Shown: positions 1-9,160, counted from the first letter of the stretch. The stretch: 64,000 nucleotides of DNA from JAUSIF01 sp963711595 (GCA_963711595.1 CAVQER010000004.1:62001-126000); one strand, 5' to 3'. The notes: generated by a model not told the origin, from the sequence alone. Program-made: numbers and translations.

Positions 1-399
1 GAGCTCGGCCGCGGCCGCTTCGGGACGACTTGCGAACATGATGCCGCAGGTCGAGATCACGGCATCGAATTCGCCGTCGGCGAACGGAAGACTCTCGGCG
101 TCGCCGATTTTGTACTCAATGTTGAGACCCTCGGCCTTTGCGCGCTGGACGGCGGCGGCAACAAGATCGCCTGCGATATCGACGCCAATCACCTTGGCAC
201 CGCGGCGTGCCACGACCCGCGACGTCCAGCCAGTGCCGGTCGCGAGGTCCAGGATCTTCTCGCCGGGCTTCGGCTGGAGGCGGCGCACGCAGTGCTCGAT
301 TGAATCGCTGATGCCGCGGCTGACCTCGTCATAAAGCTCACCGCCGGAGCTCCACACCGCCGCAGGTCTTTGATTGTGCGCTTGGATCGCATTGCTCAT
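1..399 (-). CDS. Class I SAM-dependent methyltransferase (N-terminal part, runs off the left edge)
   Basis: Reading leftward from an ATG at 399 the frame stays open for 133 codons to the window edge, so the C-terminus is missing. Near residue 47 a glycine-rich motif I (LDLATGTGWTSRVVA) is followed by an acidic strand (VIGVDIAG) and by GDAESLPFADGEFDAV, the SAM-binding core of the UbiE/Methyltransf_11 group. A GGAG stretch lies just upstream of the start. The acceptor substrate cannot be inferred. Its start faces the 3' end of the sensor kinase gene, which is transcribed in the same direction. Confidence 0.85.
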   Translation of the reverse strand, partial: MSNAIQAHNQRPAAVWSSGGELYDEVSRGISDSIEHCVRRLQPKPGEKILDLATGTGWTSRVVARRGAKVIGVDIAGDLVAAAVQRAKAEGLNIEYKIGDAESLPFADGEFDAVISTCGIMFASRPEAAAAEL

Positions 400-479
400 G
401 GCATCATCTCCGTACGAAAACTCTTCGGAAAGATAATTCGCAACGACGGCTGCGGCCGGGCGGGGCAGGCAGATCCGCG

Positions 480-2066
480 CTAGATTGAGCTCGGAAGCGC
501 GGTCGTCGCGATTTCGCAGACGAGCCCCTCCGGGCGCCATTCGAAGCGCACATCGCCGCCCAGCTGGTCGCGGACCGTCCGCTCGATGATCTTCGTGCCG
601 AAACCCTGGCGCGTGGGCGGCTTGACAGGCGGACCGCTCGCCTCGACCCAGCGGAGGACCAGCGCCCCGTCCGCTGCAAGCCGCCAGTCGACCTCGATGC
701 TGCCGCTTGGCGTCAATAGCGCGCCGTATTTCACGGCATTCGTGGTCAACTCGTGCAACACCATCGCCATCGCCTGGGCGGCAGTTGGATTCAGCAGCAG
801 ATTTGGCCCGCTGCTCCGGGCCCGCAGTTCGTTTTCCCGCCGGTACGGGGCGAGCTGTTCGGATACTAGTTGCTGCAGGTGCGCGCCGACCCAACTTGAT
901 TCCGAGAGAATCGAGTGGACACTCGCCAAGGCCTGCAGGCGCCCTTCGACGGCTGTCCTGAAATCCTCGATGGTCTCGGCGGGCGTGAGCTGCACGATAG
1001 CCTGTGTGAGCGCGAGCAGGTTCTTGGCGCGGTGATCGACCTCGCGAGCGAGCAATGCGATGCGCTCGTCCGACCGCTTGCGCTCGGTGATGTCGCGCGC
1101 GATTTTCGATGCGCCGATGAGCTTGCCTTCCGCGTTCTTGATCGGAGAAATCCCCAGGGAGACCTCGACCAGACTGCCGTCCTTGCGCTGGCGGATGGTT
1201 TCGAAATGCTCGATGCGCTCGCCACGTCCGATGCGCTGAAGAATCGACTGCTCTTCGTCCTGACGGTCCGCGGGAATGAGGATCGTGACCGGTTTACCGA
1301 GCACCTCGTCGACGGCATACCCGAAGAGCCGCTGGGCACCCCAATTCCAGTTCGTGATCACACCATTGAGATCCTTCCCGACGATAGCGTCGTCGGAAAA
1401 GTCGACGATAGCCGCGCTCCGTTGCGTTTCGTTCAGCGACAACAACGCTTGATAAGCGGCCGCCGCGAACGTGCCGAGGTTCTTCATCACGCGCAGGTCT
1501 TCCGCGTCGAAGCGGCGGCTGGTGTCGTGAGCGACGACCCAGATCGTGCCGACGGCTTCTCCCCTGATATAGAAGGGAATCAGCAATGCTTCCTCAAGTA
1601 CCGGCTTGATCGGGGCCCAATAGGGAAAGTCGAGTTCGGGATGCGAGCACATGAGCGGAACGTTGCGGTCGAGGACCGTGCCGCAAGGTCCGAAATCGCG
1701 CGGCGTGCCGCCCCCGAGATGCGGAGCCCATTGTCCGGCGATCGCCCGCCAATGAAAGTTGGTCCTTCCGTCGCCATCCTCCAGCAAGCTGAGCCCGGCC
1801 GAATGAGCGCGGCATAGGGTCAGCGCCGTTTCGGCGAGCCTGTGTAATATGCCGGAGGGGGCGACCGCCATCTCCTGTGCCAAAGCGAGCAGCGCGCGGT
1901 TCTCGGCCACATGATCGGGAGGACGCGAAGGACGCCGGCTCAATTCGTCAATCGAGAGCATCGACTGGAGTTTGGGGATCGCGGCAGAGGCCGCCGCGCT
2001 GGCATCGCCGCGCAGTGCCGCCCGCCCGAGATCCGCGTCGGTATGGACTGTTTTCACGCTCGACAT
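480..2066 (-). CDS. GAF-PAS HWE-family sensor histidine kinase
   Basis: A 528-residue soluble kinase. In order: a GAF domain (about 60-205), a PAS/PAC domain (about 215-325, ending KIARDITERKRSDE), an H-box with the phospho-accepting His near residue 345 (EVDHRAKNLL), and an HWE-type ATPase domain with N-box ELTTNAVKYGAL. There is no transmembrane segment, so it should sense a cytoplasmic or diffusible cue through GAF/PAS. The start was set at ATG 2066. An in-frame ATG at 2126 is possible, and longer starts would run into the divergent gene at 2209. No response regulator is nearby, so the partner is unknown. Confidence 0.9.
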   Translation of the reverse strand: MSSVKTVHTDADLGRAALRGDASAAASAAIPKLQSMLSIDELSRRPSRPPDHVAENRALLALAQEMAVAPSGILHRLAETALTLCRAHSAGLSLLEDGDGRTNFHWRAIAGQWAPHLGGGTPRDFGPCGTVLDRNVPLMCSHPELDFPYWAPIKPVLEEALLIPFYIRGEAVGTIWVVAHDTSRRFDAEDLRVMKNLGTFAAAAYQALLSLNETQRSAAIVDFSDDAIVGKDLNGVITNWNWGAQRLFGYAVDEVLGKPVTILIPADRQDEEQSILQRIGRGERIEHFETIRQRKDGSLVEVSLGISPIKNAEGKLIGASKIARDITERKRSDERIALLAREVDHRAKNLLALTQAIVQLTPAETIEDFRTAVEGRLQALASVHSILSESSWVGAHLQQLVSEQLAPYRRENELRARSSGPNLLLNPTAAQAMAMVLHELTTNAVKYGALLTPSGSIEVDWRLAADGALVLRWVEASGPPVKPPTRQGFGTKIIERTVRDQLGGDVRFEWRPEGLVCEIATTALPSSI

Positions 2067-2208
2067 GATGGCACGAACGCACGAACTCCTAGTAGGGGCC
2101 TGGGTTCCGTTTAGGGCCTCCCTCATCGCGACCCATACCCTCTGAAACCCATTCAAGTCCAGCGAGTTATCAGCAGCGACAAGTCGCCCCCGAGGCGGGA
2201 GAATACGG

Positions 2209-2634
2209 GTGAGCCGCGCGATCCTCTCACTTCTCATATTCCTTTCATTCCAAGCGTCCGCCTTCGCCGAGGTGCGGATCCGTGCGAGCCCGGGTGGCGA
2301 GGTGACGCAGTATGTCGAATTGTTCTCCCGGGTTCGGGCGACCGGCGAGCGGGTCGTCCTCGATGGGCCGTGCCTATCCGCTTGCACGCTGGTGCTGAGC
2401 ATCGTCCCGCGCGACCGGATCTGCGTAACGCCGCGGGCGATCCTTGGCTTTCACGCAGCGCGCTGGCGGGATCGGGAAGGGCGGTTCTACGCGGCGCCGG
2501 AACCCACTCGCCTAGTCACGGCGACCTATCCGGCACCGGTACGCGAATGGATCCGCCGGCGCGGCGGGCTCTCGACGAAACTCATGCTCCTGCAGGGTAG
2601 CGAGCTCGCCGCGATGTATCCTCGCTGCAGCTAG
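2209..2634 (+). CDS. Small secreted ClpP/crotonase-fold-like protein
   Basis: A 141-residue protein with a GTG start preceded by GGGAG. The first 20 residues are a clear signal peptide ending ASAFA. The mature part contains SPGG, then GPCLSACTLVL and GFHAARW, the layout of predicted periplasmic ClpP-like proteins (COG3904 type), where the Ser after the Cys is the presumed nucleophile. It is shorter than true ClpP and lacks a recognisable full triad, so activity is uncertain. It is divergent from the sensor kinase and shares its upstream region. Confidence 0.65.
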   Translation: MSRAILSLLIFLSFQASAFAEVRIRASPGGEVTQYVELFSRVRATGERVVLDGPCLSACTLVLSIVPRDRICVTPRAILGFHAARWRDREGRFYAAPEPTRLVTATYPAPVREWIRRRGGLSTKLMLLQGSELAAMYPRCS

Positions 2635-2714
2635 CGCAAGCTGACCGGAACTAAAGCATCGCGCGGCAACGCGGCTGTTGCGGCGGGCTAGAACAAATTT
2701 GTAAGGACGTGCTC

Positions 2715-3395
2715 ATGTCATTGAAGCTCTATTTTCACCCGCTCGCGTCCTTCTGTCACAAAGCGCTGATCGCGTTGTATGAGAACGCGACGCCATTTGA
2801 GTCGATCATCGTTGATCTCGCCGATGAAAAATCGGCCGCTGCTTTCAAGACAGTGTGGCCGATGGGCAGGTTTCCGGTTCTGAGCGACGCCGCTAGAGGC
2901 TGCACGATCGCGGAGTCGACCGTCATCGTCGAGTATCTCGATGCGTTCCACCCGGGGCGAACGCGCTTCGTCCCTGCGGACGCGGACGGTGCCTGGCGAA
3001 CGCGCATGTGGGATCGCTTCCATGACGAATATGTCGAAAAGCCGATGCAGAAAATCGTCACCGACCGATTGCGTCCGCAAGGCAAGAACGATCCCCTTGG
3101 TGTCGAGCAGGCGAGGATGCAGCTCGTTGAAGCGTATGCTGTGCTCGAGCGGGAAATGAAATCGAAACGCTGGGCGATCGGTGAGGAGTTCACGCTCGCC
3201 GACTGCTCGGCGGCACCGGCGCTCTTCTACGCGAATACGGTTGAACCGTTCGATGCGAAGGGACATCTCACGGCCTATCTCGACCGGCTGATGGCACGCG
3301 CTTCATTTGCACGGGTGCTCCGCGAAGCCGAACCCTATTTCTCGCTCTTTCCCATGGAACGAAAACCGCGCATTGCCGCGGGCGCCACGAACTAG
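2715..3395 (+). CDS. Glutathione S-transferase family protein
   Basis: A 226-residue cytosolic protein of typical GST length. The thioredoxin-like N-terminal domain (KLYFHPLASFCHKALIAL, then GRFPVL and the ESTVIVEYL glutathione-binding segment) is followed by an all-helical C-terminal domain with the usual FTLADCSAAPALF motif. ATG 2715 was chosen because AAGGA lies 7 nt upstream; a GTG at 2709 is in frame. Its stop overlaps the convergent HxlR gene by four bases. The electrophilic substrate is unknown. Confidence 0.9.
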   Translation: MSLKLYFHPLASFCHKALIALYENATPFESIIVDLADEKSAAAFKTVWPMGRFPVLSDAARGCTIAESTVIVEYLDAFHPGRTRFVPADADGAWRTRMWDRFHDEYVEKPMQKIVTDRLRPQGKNDPLGVEQARMQLVEAYAVLEREMKSKRWAIGEEFTLADCSAAPALFYANTVEPFDAKGHLTAYLDRLMARASFARVLREAEPYFSLFPMERKPRIAAGATN

Positions 3396-3937
3396 CGTTT
3401 CTTGCGCCGTGCGGCCACTGCCTCATACGCAGATTGCAGCTCGGCGGCGACGGAACGCCGGCTCGCTTTGCCGCGGCGACGGATGCCTAAATGAACCTCG
3501 CGCAACTCGTCCATGAACTCGTCCCAGAGTTTCGGCCCGCCGACCTTGAGCAAATGCGCGCGGATGCCGAGCTCCTCCGTGACCGGAAGATACTTCAGGC
3601 CCCAGTCCGACATCTGCGCGAGGACGGGGAGGAGCGCGATGCCCTGCTCGGTGAGGCGGTAGATCGTCTTCTGCTTGTGATCGGGATCGTCCGTCTTGCT
3701 GATGATGCCCTGCTCAACGAGCCGCTTCAGCCGGTCGGCGAGGATGTTCGAGGCAATTCCTTCCTCGGATTTCGTCAGCAGCTCGCGGAAATGCCGGCGG
3801 TTGCCGAAGATCATGTCTCGGATCACGAGCAACGACCATTTGTCACCGACCACCTCGAGCGTGAGATTGATCGGGCATCCCGAGCGGTGCGGATCCTGCA
3901 TTTCCCAGTCTCGTATGAACCGGTTGCATTGTGCCAC
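3392..3937 (-). CDS. HxlR-family winged-helix transcriptional regulator
   Basis: A 181-residue repressor or activator of the HxlR/MarR-like class. Residues about 20-110 give the family signature: Cys in SGCPINLTLEVVGDKWSLLV, then RHFRELL and LADRLKRLVEQGIISK (recognition helix and wing). The basic tail ends AARRKKR. The GTG at 3937 is supported by AGGA 8 nt upstream; an in-frame ATG at 3901 is an alternative. The gene is divergent from the serine hydrolase operon at 4066, and an inverted repeat overlaps its start, so autoregulation and control of the divergent genes are likely. Confidence 0.9.
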   Translation of the reverse strand: MAQCNRFIRDWEMQDPHRSGCPINLTLEVVGDKWSLLVIRDMIFGNRRHFRELLTKSEEGIASNILADRLKRLVEQGIISKTDDPDHKQKTIYRLTEQGIALLPVLAQMSDWGLKYLPVTEELGIRAHLLKVGGPKLWDEFMDELREVHLGIRRRGKASRRSVAAELQSAYEAVAARRKKR

Positions 3938-3959
3938 CAGATGGTCCTAAAATGCAACC
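3922..3959. promoter_or_regulatory. Perfect 9-bp inverted repeat, candidate HxlR operator
   Basis: GGTTGCATT at 3922-3930 is mirrored by AATGCAACC at 3951-3959 with 20 bases between. The right arm lies upstream of the HxlR start and the left arm inside its first codons. The position suits negative autoregulation and possible control of the divergent transcript. No experimental support is visible. Confidence 0.5.
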
Positions 3960-4065
3960 AGTTAACAAGAACAGCCGGTTCGGTTGGCTTAAGTAACTGA
4001 GAAATAAAAGAGTTATCTCTGTCGGATCGGCGCGAGCGAGATCGTCCTTGGGACAGGAGGTCGAC

Positions 4066-5427
4066 ATGCGAGGAGATCACGACGACGACGGACTAGCCCG
4101 CCGCACGCTGCTGAAGGGGGCGGTAGCCGCCGGCGCGCTTACGGCACCCAGTGTCGTGCTCGCCCAAGCGCCCAGCCCTAGGACGAAATCCGTTGAGGCC
4201 CAGCCGGCGCGGCAAGTCCCGGCCGCCGGTGGATTCTCCAAGGCGCGCCTGCAGCGGATGCACGACGTGATGCAATCGCACGTGCAGAGCGAACGTGTTC
4301 CAGGCCTCGTCACGCTCCTGCACCGCCACGGCGAAACCCTCGTCGACACGATCGGCACGCTCGCCTTTGGCTCGAGCGCGCCCATGCGCCGCGACACGAT
4401 CTTCCGTGTTGCCTCCATCTCTAAGCCCGTTACCGCCGCGGCCGCGATGATTCTCGTCGAGGAAGGCAAGCTCCGCCTCGACGATCCGGTCGACAAGTTT
4501 CTCCCGGAACTCAAGGACCGCAAGGTATTGCGTTCGCTCGAGAGCCGGCTCGACGATACGGTCCCGGTAAACCGCCCGATCACGGCGCGCGACCTGCTCA
4601 CCTTCCGTGCGGGGATTGGCGCGATCATGGTCTTCCCGTCGAAGTACCCGATTCAGAAGGCAATGGAGGAAACGGGCGTCGCAGCCGGGCCGTTCCTCTT
4701 TTCCGGCGGGGGCAACGACGAATTCATGAAGCGGATCGGCAGCCTCGCGCTTGTGCATCAACCTGGCGAGAAGTGGCTCTATCACACGGGCCTCGACATC
4801 CTCGGCGTCCTGCTCGCCCGCATCTCCGGGAAACCCCTCGGCGATTTCCTGCGCGAGCGCATCTTCGATCCGCTCGGCATGGAGGATACGGCTTTCTATG
4901 TGCCGGCCGCGAAGATCGACCGCCTCGCCACTGGGTACATAACGGATTTCTCGAACGGCAAGACCGTTGTCTTTGACGAGGCGCGCGGCGGAAAATTCGC
5001 GAGCCCGCCCGTGTTCGAATCAGGCGGCGGTGGGTTCGTGTCCACCGTCGACGACTTCCTCGGCTTCGGCCGCATGATGATGAACAAGGGCATGCACGGG
5101 AACGAGCGAATTCTGTCGCGACTCTCGATCGAGCTGATGACGACCGATCAGATCACCCCCGAGCAGAAGGCTTCCTCTCCATTTTTCCCGGGTTTCTGGA
5201 ACACGCGCGGCTGGGGTTTCGGCCTCTCAATCATCACGCAGCGCGATGAACTCGCGCACGTTCCCGGGCGTTATGGTTGGGACGGCGGCTACGGCACGTC
5301 GTTCTACTGCGATCCCAAGGAAGATTTGATCGGGATCCTGATGACGCAGCGTGTTTGGGACTCTCCAAGCGCACCGGCCGTGCTGCAGGATTTCTGGAAC
5401 ACGGCCTACGCTGCAATCGACGACTGA
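4066..5427 (+). CDS. Tat-exported serine hydrolase (class C beta-lactamase / EstB-like)
   Basis: A 453-residue protein. A twin-arginine signal (ARRTLLKGAVAAGAL) precedes an AQA cleavage area, so it should be folded before export. The catalytic SxxK is seen as SISK near residue 118 (FRVASISKPV). The second-motif Tyr is in WLYHTGLDILG near residue 238, where the usual Y-x-N third residue is Thr. A GWDGGYGTS stretch stands at the third, KTG-like, motif. These fit the S12 family, which covers esterases, D-aminopeptidases and beta-lactamases; the esterase or peptidase role is an inference. The start is set by ACAGGAGG 5 nt upstream. It heads a run with VOC, DUF1428 and GFA genes. Confidence 0.88.
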   Translation: MRGDHDDDGLARRTLLKGAVAAGALTAPSVVLAQAPSPRTKSVEAQPARQVPAAGGFSKARLQRMHDVMQSHVQSERVPGLVTLLHRHGETLVDTIGTLAFGSSAPMRRDTIFRVASISKPVTAAAAMILVEEGKLRLDDPVDKFLPELKDRKVLRSLESRLDDTVPVNRPITARDLLTFRAGIGAIMVFPSKYPIQKAMEETGVAAGPFLFSGGGNDEFMKRIGSLALVHQPGEKWLYHTGLDILGVLLARISGKPLGDFLRERIFDPLGMEDTAFYVPAAKIDRLATGYITDFSNGKTVVFDEARGGKFASPPVFESGGGGFVSTVDDFLGFGRMMMNKGMHGNERILSRLSIELMTTDQITPEQKASSPFFPGFWNTRGWGFGLSIITQRDELAHVPGRYGWDGGYGTSFYCDPKEDLIGILMTQRVWDSPSAPAVLQDFWNTAYAAIDD

Positions 5428-5458
5428 GTTTGGGGGCACAAACCTAAGGAGGATCAGC

Positions 5459-5836
5459 ATGCTATCGGATAAAGATGCAATGGCGACTGTTGCCGTCAAG
5501 AATCTCGCCGCCGCAAAGAAGTTTTATCAACAGACGCTCGGCTTCGAACCCGCAGGCATGGACGACGAGAACGCAGTGACGCTGCGGAGCGGAAAGTCGA
5601 CGATCGTCGTCTACAAGTCGGATTTCGCGGGTACCAACAAGGCGACCTCGGCAACGTGGGGCGTAGGCAACGAGCTGGACGCGATTGTAGAGACGCTGAA
5701 GGGAAAAGGCGTCGCGTTCGAGCACTACGACATGCCGGGCGGTCGCCGGGATGGTGACGTGCACGTGTTTGGTGACTTCAAGGCCGCCTGGTTCAAGGAC
5801 CCGGAAGGAAACATCCTGCACATCAACAATCAATAA
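5459..5836 (+). CDS. VOC (glyoxalase/bleomycin resistance) family protein
   Basis: A 125-residue single-module VOC protein. It opens with AVKNLAAAKKFYQQTLGF, the conserved beta-alpha start of this fold, and ends AAWFKDPEGNILHI, where the Glu is a usual metal ligand. One module implies a homodimer. A near-perfect Shine-Dalgarno (TAAGGAGGA) sits 5 nt before ATG 5459. Substrate specificity (lyase, dioxygenase or binding protein) cannot be read from sequence. It lies 31 bases after the serine hydrolase and 16 before the DUF1428 gene, so co-transcription is likely. Confidence 0.88.
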   Translation: MLSDKDAMATVAVKNLAAAKKFYQQTLGFEPAGMDDENAVTLRSGKSTIVVYKSDFAGTNKATSATWGVGNELDAIVETLKGKGVAFEHYDMPGGRRDGDVHVFGDFKAAWFKDPEGNILHINNQ

Positions 5837-5852
5837 ACGAAAGGAGCTGGAG

Positions 5853-6212
5853 ATGAGCTACGTCGATGGATTTGTCGTGCCTGTACCGAAGAAGAAGGTG
5901 AAGGACTATGCCAAGATCGCGAAACTTGCCGGAAAGGTATGGCGCGATCACGGGGCGATCGACTACCGCGAATGCGTCGCGGACGACGTCAAAGTCGGCA
6001 AACGCACGTCCTTTCCGCGCAGTGTGAAAATGAAGCGTGGAGAGACCGTGTTCTTTTCTTACATCGTCTACAAGTCGCGTGCGGATCGCGACCGCATCAA
6101 CAAGAAGGTGATGAAGGACAAGCGGCTCGCACAATTCATGAACGCGAAGTCCATGCCCTTCGACACGAAGCGCATGTTCTGGGGCGGCTTCAAGACGGTC
6201 GTTGAGGTGTAA
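5853..6212 (+). CDS. DUF1428 family protein (YbaA-like)
   Basis: A 119-residue protein opening MSYVDGFVVPVPKKKVKDY, with YRECVADDV in the middle and MPFDTKRMFWGGF near the end, all typical of DUF1428, a dimeric alpha/beta-barrel (YciI/ABM-like) family of unknown function. Length matches the family. AAAGGAG precedes the start. The stop TAA overlaps the next gene's ATG by one base (TAATG), indicating translational coupling to the GFA gene. Confidence 0.88.
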   Translation: MSYVDGFVVPVPKKKVKDYAKIAKLAGKVWRDHGAIDYRECVADDVKVGKRTSFPRSVKMKRGETVFFSYIVYKSRADRDRINKKVMKDKRLAQFMNAKSMPFDTKRMFWGGFKTVVEV

Positions 6213-6613
6213 TGCGAAGGACCTACCACGGGAGTTGCCATTGCGGTGCGGTTCGTTTCACTGCTGAGCTCGATCTCGATGACGTGACGAGCCGATGCAA
6301 CTGTTCGATGTGCACCAAGGGCCGCTTCTGGAAAACGGTCATTCCGGCGCGCGATTTTCACCTGCATCAGGGTGAGGACGCGCTGTCGGAATACCGTTTT
6401 GGTGGCGAAAACATCGCGCACCGCTTCTGCCATCGCTGCGGCGTGAAGGCGTTCGGTCAGGGGCAACTCGAGGAGATCGGGCCGTTCGTCGCGGTGAATG
6501 TCGCCTGCCTCGACGATGCGACACCGGAAGAGCTGGCGGCGGCCCCGATCAAGTACGAGGATGGCCGCAACAACAACTGGGAATCGCCGCCGGCGGTCAC
6601 GCGGTATCTATAA
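6212..6613 (+). CDS. GFA/CENP-V family zinc protein
   Basis: A 133-residue protein with the GFA (glutathione-dependent formaldehyde-activating-like) zinc motifs: CHCGAVRF near residue 9, CNCSMCTKG near 30 and HRFCHRCGVKAF near 70. The fold binds structural and catalytic-type zinc. The true formaldehyde-glutathione role has been shown for few members, so the function is open. It is translationally coupled to the upstream DUF1428 gene. Confidence 0.88.
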   Translation: MRRTYHGSCHCGAVRFTAELDLDDVTSRCNCSMCTKGRFWKTVIPARDFHLHQGEDALSEYRFGGENIAHRFCHRCGVKAFGQGQLEEIGPFVAVNVACLDDATPEELAAAPIKYEDGRNNNWESPPAVTRYL

Positions 6614-6617
6614 TTTC

Positions 6618-7826
6618 ATGCAGGCTTCGCTTTTTCGCCACGCCCTGATCCTAGGGCTGCTGACCGCGATCGGGCCGTTCGCGATCGACATGTATCTGCC
6701 GGCGCTGCCCGCGATCGGCCGTAGCCTCAACGCCGAGCCGCACCTCGTGCTCGCGACGCTCACCGTGTTCTTCATTGCGTTCGGCTCGTTCCAGGTGGTG
6801 TTCGGCGCACTGTCCGATATTGTCGGCCGCAAGCCGCCGCTTTACTTCGGCCTCTCCCTGTTCCTCGTCACGAGCATCGGCTGTGCGCTCGCGACCGATA
6901 TCTACATGCTGATCGGATTGCGCGTGCTGCAGGGGATCGCCGCCGCGGCCAGCATGGTCATCCCGGGTGCGGTGGTGCGCGATCTCCATACCGGCCTCGA
7001 AGCGACGAAGCTCATGTCGCTCCTGATGCTCGTCTTTGGGGTTTGCCCGATCCTTGCGCCCTCGGTCGGCGGAATCTTGATCGGGCTCTGGGACTGGCGC
7101 GCCGTGTTCTGGTTCATTGCGCTCTCCGCATTCGTGGGACTCATTCTCGTCGCGACCTTGCTGAAGGAAACTCGTACACCGGCGGCGCGGGCGAAAAGCT
7201 CGATCAAGACATCGTTCGTGGCGGTCGGCTCACTCTTGCTGGACCGCCATTTTGTTGCGCTGTCGCTGAGCAGCGGTTTTGCTCTGGCCGGCGTCTTCGT
7301 CTATCTCGGCGGCTCATCCTTCGTGCTGATCGACCATTACGGCTTGTCGCCGATCGCCTACAGCATTGCGTTCTCGGCAAATGCCGCCGGACTGTTCGGC
7401 TCTGCGCAGCTCAACGGCTGGCTCGGCAAGCGCTTTCCGCTCGCCCAGATTGTCCGCGTGGCCTCTACCGCCTATGCGGCCGTCATGGTGGCGCTCTTCA
7501 TTTTCGTTCTACTTGGCCTGGAGCGGCTCGAGGTTATCCTCGTCCTCCTGTTCATTGGATTCGTATTCGTCGGCCAGATTATGCCGATCACCACGGTCAT
7601 CGCCATGGACGAACACGGATCGATCGCCGGCGCCGCATATTCGTTGCTCGGGACCATTCGATTGATCGTCGGCGGCGTGGCCATCGCCGTGAGCGGCTAC
7701 TTTGCCGACGGAACGATGCGCCCGATGATCGCCGGGATCGCATTCTGCGCGGTCACGGCCTTCGTGTTGTACCGCTTCACTCTCGGGCGGCCGCGTCAGG
7801 CGGCCGATGCCGCACACGCAGGGTAG
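6618..7826 (+). CDS. Bcr/CflA-type MFS drug exporter
   Basis: A 402-residue inner-membrane protein with about 12 hydrophobic segments. It begins HALILGLLTAIGPFAIDMYL, the hallmark opening of the Bcr/CflA family, followed by GALSDIVGRKPPLYFGL (MFS motif A) and RVLQGIAAAASMVIPGAVVRD (motif C region, DHA1). It is expected to export drugs or small metabolites using the proton gradient. The start lies 4 nt after the GFA stop and has no strong Shine-Dalgarno, so translation probably depends on coupling. It is last in the rightward run that began at 4066. Confidence 0.92.
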   Translation: MQASLFRHALILGLLTAIGPFAIDMYLPALPAIGRSLNAEPHLVLATLTVFFIAFGSFQVVFGALSDIVGRKPPLYFGLSLFLVTSIGCALATDIYMLIGLRVLQGIAAAASMVIPGAVVRDLHTGLEATKLMSLLMLVFGVCPILAPSVGGILIGLWDWRAVFWFIALSAFVGLILVATLLKETRTPAARAKSSIKTSFVAVGSLLLDRHFVALSLSSGFALAGVFVYLGGSSFVLIDHYGLSPIAYSIAFSANAAGLFGSAQLNGWLGKRFPLAQIVRVASTAYAAVMVALFIFVLLGLERLEVILVLLFIGFVFVGQIMPITTVIAMDEHGSIAGAAYSLLGTIRLIVGGVAIAVSGYFADGTMRPMIAGIAFCAVTAFVLYRFTLGRPRQAADAAHAG

Positions 7827-7837
7827 GCGGGCGTCGT

Positions 7838-9160
7838 CTATCTCGAAGTGCTGCTGACGCCTTGCGCGCCGGTGACGCGCCAGATCGCGTCGCCGGCATC
7901 GTCGGCCACGAGCAGTGCGCCCTTGCGGTCGAAGGTGACGCCGACCGGCCGTCCGTAGCCCTTGTCGCCGCCCTCGGCGAGAAATCCGGTCAACACGTCC
8001 ACTGGCATTCCGTTGGGCTTGCCGTCCTTGAACGCGACGAAGATCACCGCGTATCCGGATGGGTCGGACCGGTTCCACGATCCATGCATGCCGACGAACG
8101 CACCGCCCTTGTACGGAGCAGGCAGCGCGGACTGTTCGTCGAAGGTGAGCCCAAGTGCCGCCGTGTGGCCGCCTAGCGCGTAGTCGGGCGTGATCGACTT
8201 CTCCACGAGGTCGGACCGTTGCGGTTGTACGCGCGTATCCACGTGCTTGCCCCAGTAGCTGTAGGGCCAGCCGTAGAAGCCTCCATCTTTTACTGACGTC
8301 AGATAATCGGGCGGCAATTCGTCGCCGAGCTCGTCGCGCTCGTTCACGACCGTCCACAAGACCCCAGTCCGTGGCTCGAAGTCCATGCCGTTCGCGTTGC
8401 GCAGACCGCCGGCAAAGATGCGCGATTTGTTGGTGGCGAGATCGAGCTCGTAAATCGCGGCGCGCCCTTCCTCGATCTCGAAGCCTTTCTCGGCGATGTT
8501 GCTGCCCGATCCGACAGTCACATAGAGCTTGGTGCCGTCGCGCGAGGGCAGAATATTGCGCGTCCAGTGGTGGCCTACCTTCAGGTCCATGAGCCGCTGA
8601 CCCTGCGCAGTGATGCGGGTGTCGCCTTCCTTGTAGGGATAGACGACGACGCTATCGGTGTTCGCCACGTAGAACTTGTCGCCAATGAGCGCCATACCGA
8701 ACGGTTGGCGCAAGCCCTCAAGGAAAACGGTCTTCTCCTCGGCGACGCCGTCGCCGTCCTTGTCGCGCAGGAGCGAAACGCGGTTCGCGTTCTCGACCGT
8801 CGCGCGCACCTGGCGCTGGACGTAATTCTGGAACAACGCGCGCGGAGACCAGGAGGGCGAGGGTTCACTCGCAGATTCGGCGACCAGTACGTCGCCGTTC
8901 GGCAGCACGTAGATCCAGCGCGGGTGCTTTAGGCCCTGCGCAAATGCATTGACCGCGAGTCCCGGGGCCGCCTTTGGCTTTTTGCCCTCCGGCCACGGCT
9001 CGACCGGCGCCCAGCTGATGGTGGGGAGCAGCCAGTTCTTCTGAGGCTGGTGCAGATTGGGCGAAGGTCCGATTGCGGGGGCCGTGCGCTCTTGTGCCAT
9101 GGCGGCAGAAAGCACGGACGCGCTGAACGCGGCAATAAGGAGAGCGAAGGGGCGGGGCAT
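7838..9160 (-). CDS. Secreted PQQ-type sugar (sorbosone-like) dehydrogenase, beta-propeller
   Basis: A 440-residue protein with a signal peptide (first 22 residues, ending AAMAQ). The mature part shows repeating beta-propeller blades such as HPRWIYVLPNGDVLVAES, LRQPFGMALIGDKFYVAN and HHWTRNILPSRDGTKLYVTV. It ends in GRPVGVTFDRKGALLVADD, matching the glucose/sorbosone dehydrogenase (GSDH) family that uses PQQ in the periplasm. The C-terminus carries no haem-binding CxxCH, so electrons would pass to a separate acceptor. It is convergent with the exporter gene, 11 bases apart. Confidence 0.88.
   Translation of the reverse strand: MPRPFALLIAAFSASVLSAAMAQERTAPAIGPSPNLHQPQKNWLLPTISWAPVEPWPEGKKPKAAPGLAVNAFAQGLKHPRWIYVLPNGDVLVAESASEPSPSWSPRALFQNYVQRQVRATVENANRVSLLRDKDGDGVAEEKTVFLEGLRQPFGMALIGDKFYVANTDSVVVYPYKEGDTRITAQGQRLMDLKVGHHWTRNILPSRDGTKLYVTVGSGSNIAEKGFEIEEGRAAIYELDLATNKSRIFAGGLRNANGMDFEPRTGVLWTVVNERDELGDELPPDYLTSVKDGGFYGWPYSYWGKHVDTRVQPQRSDLVEKSITPDYALGGHTAALGLTFDEQSALPAPYKGGAFVGMHGSWNRSDPSGYAVIFVAFKDGKPNGMPVDVLTGFLAEGGDKGYGRPVGVTFDRKGALLVADDAGDAIWRVTGAQGVSSTSR

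Noticed and set aside
915..1817. 300-codon plus-strand open frame over the first sensor kinase
   Set aside because: The minus strand encodes intact GAF, PAS and HWE kinase motifs. The plus frame has no recognisable family.
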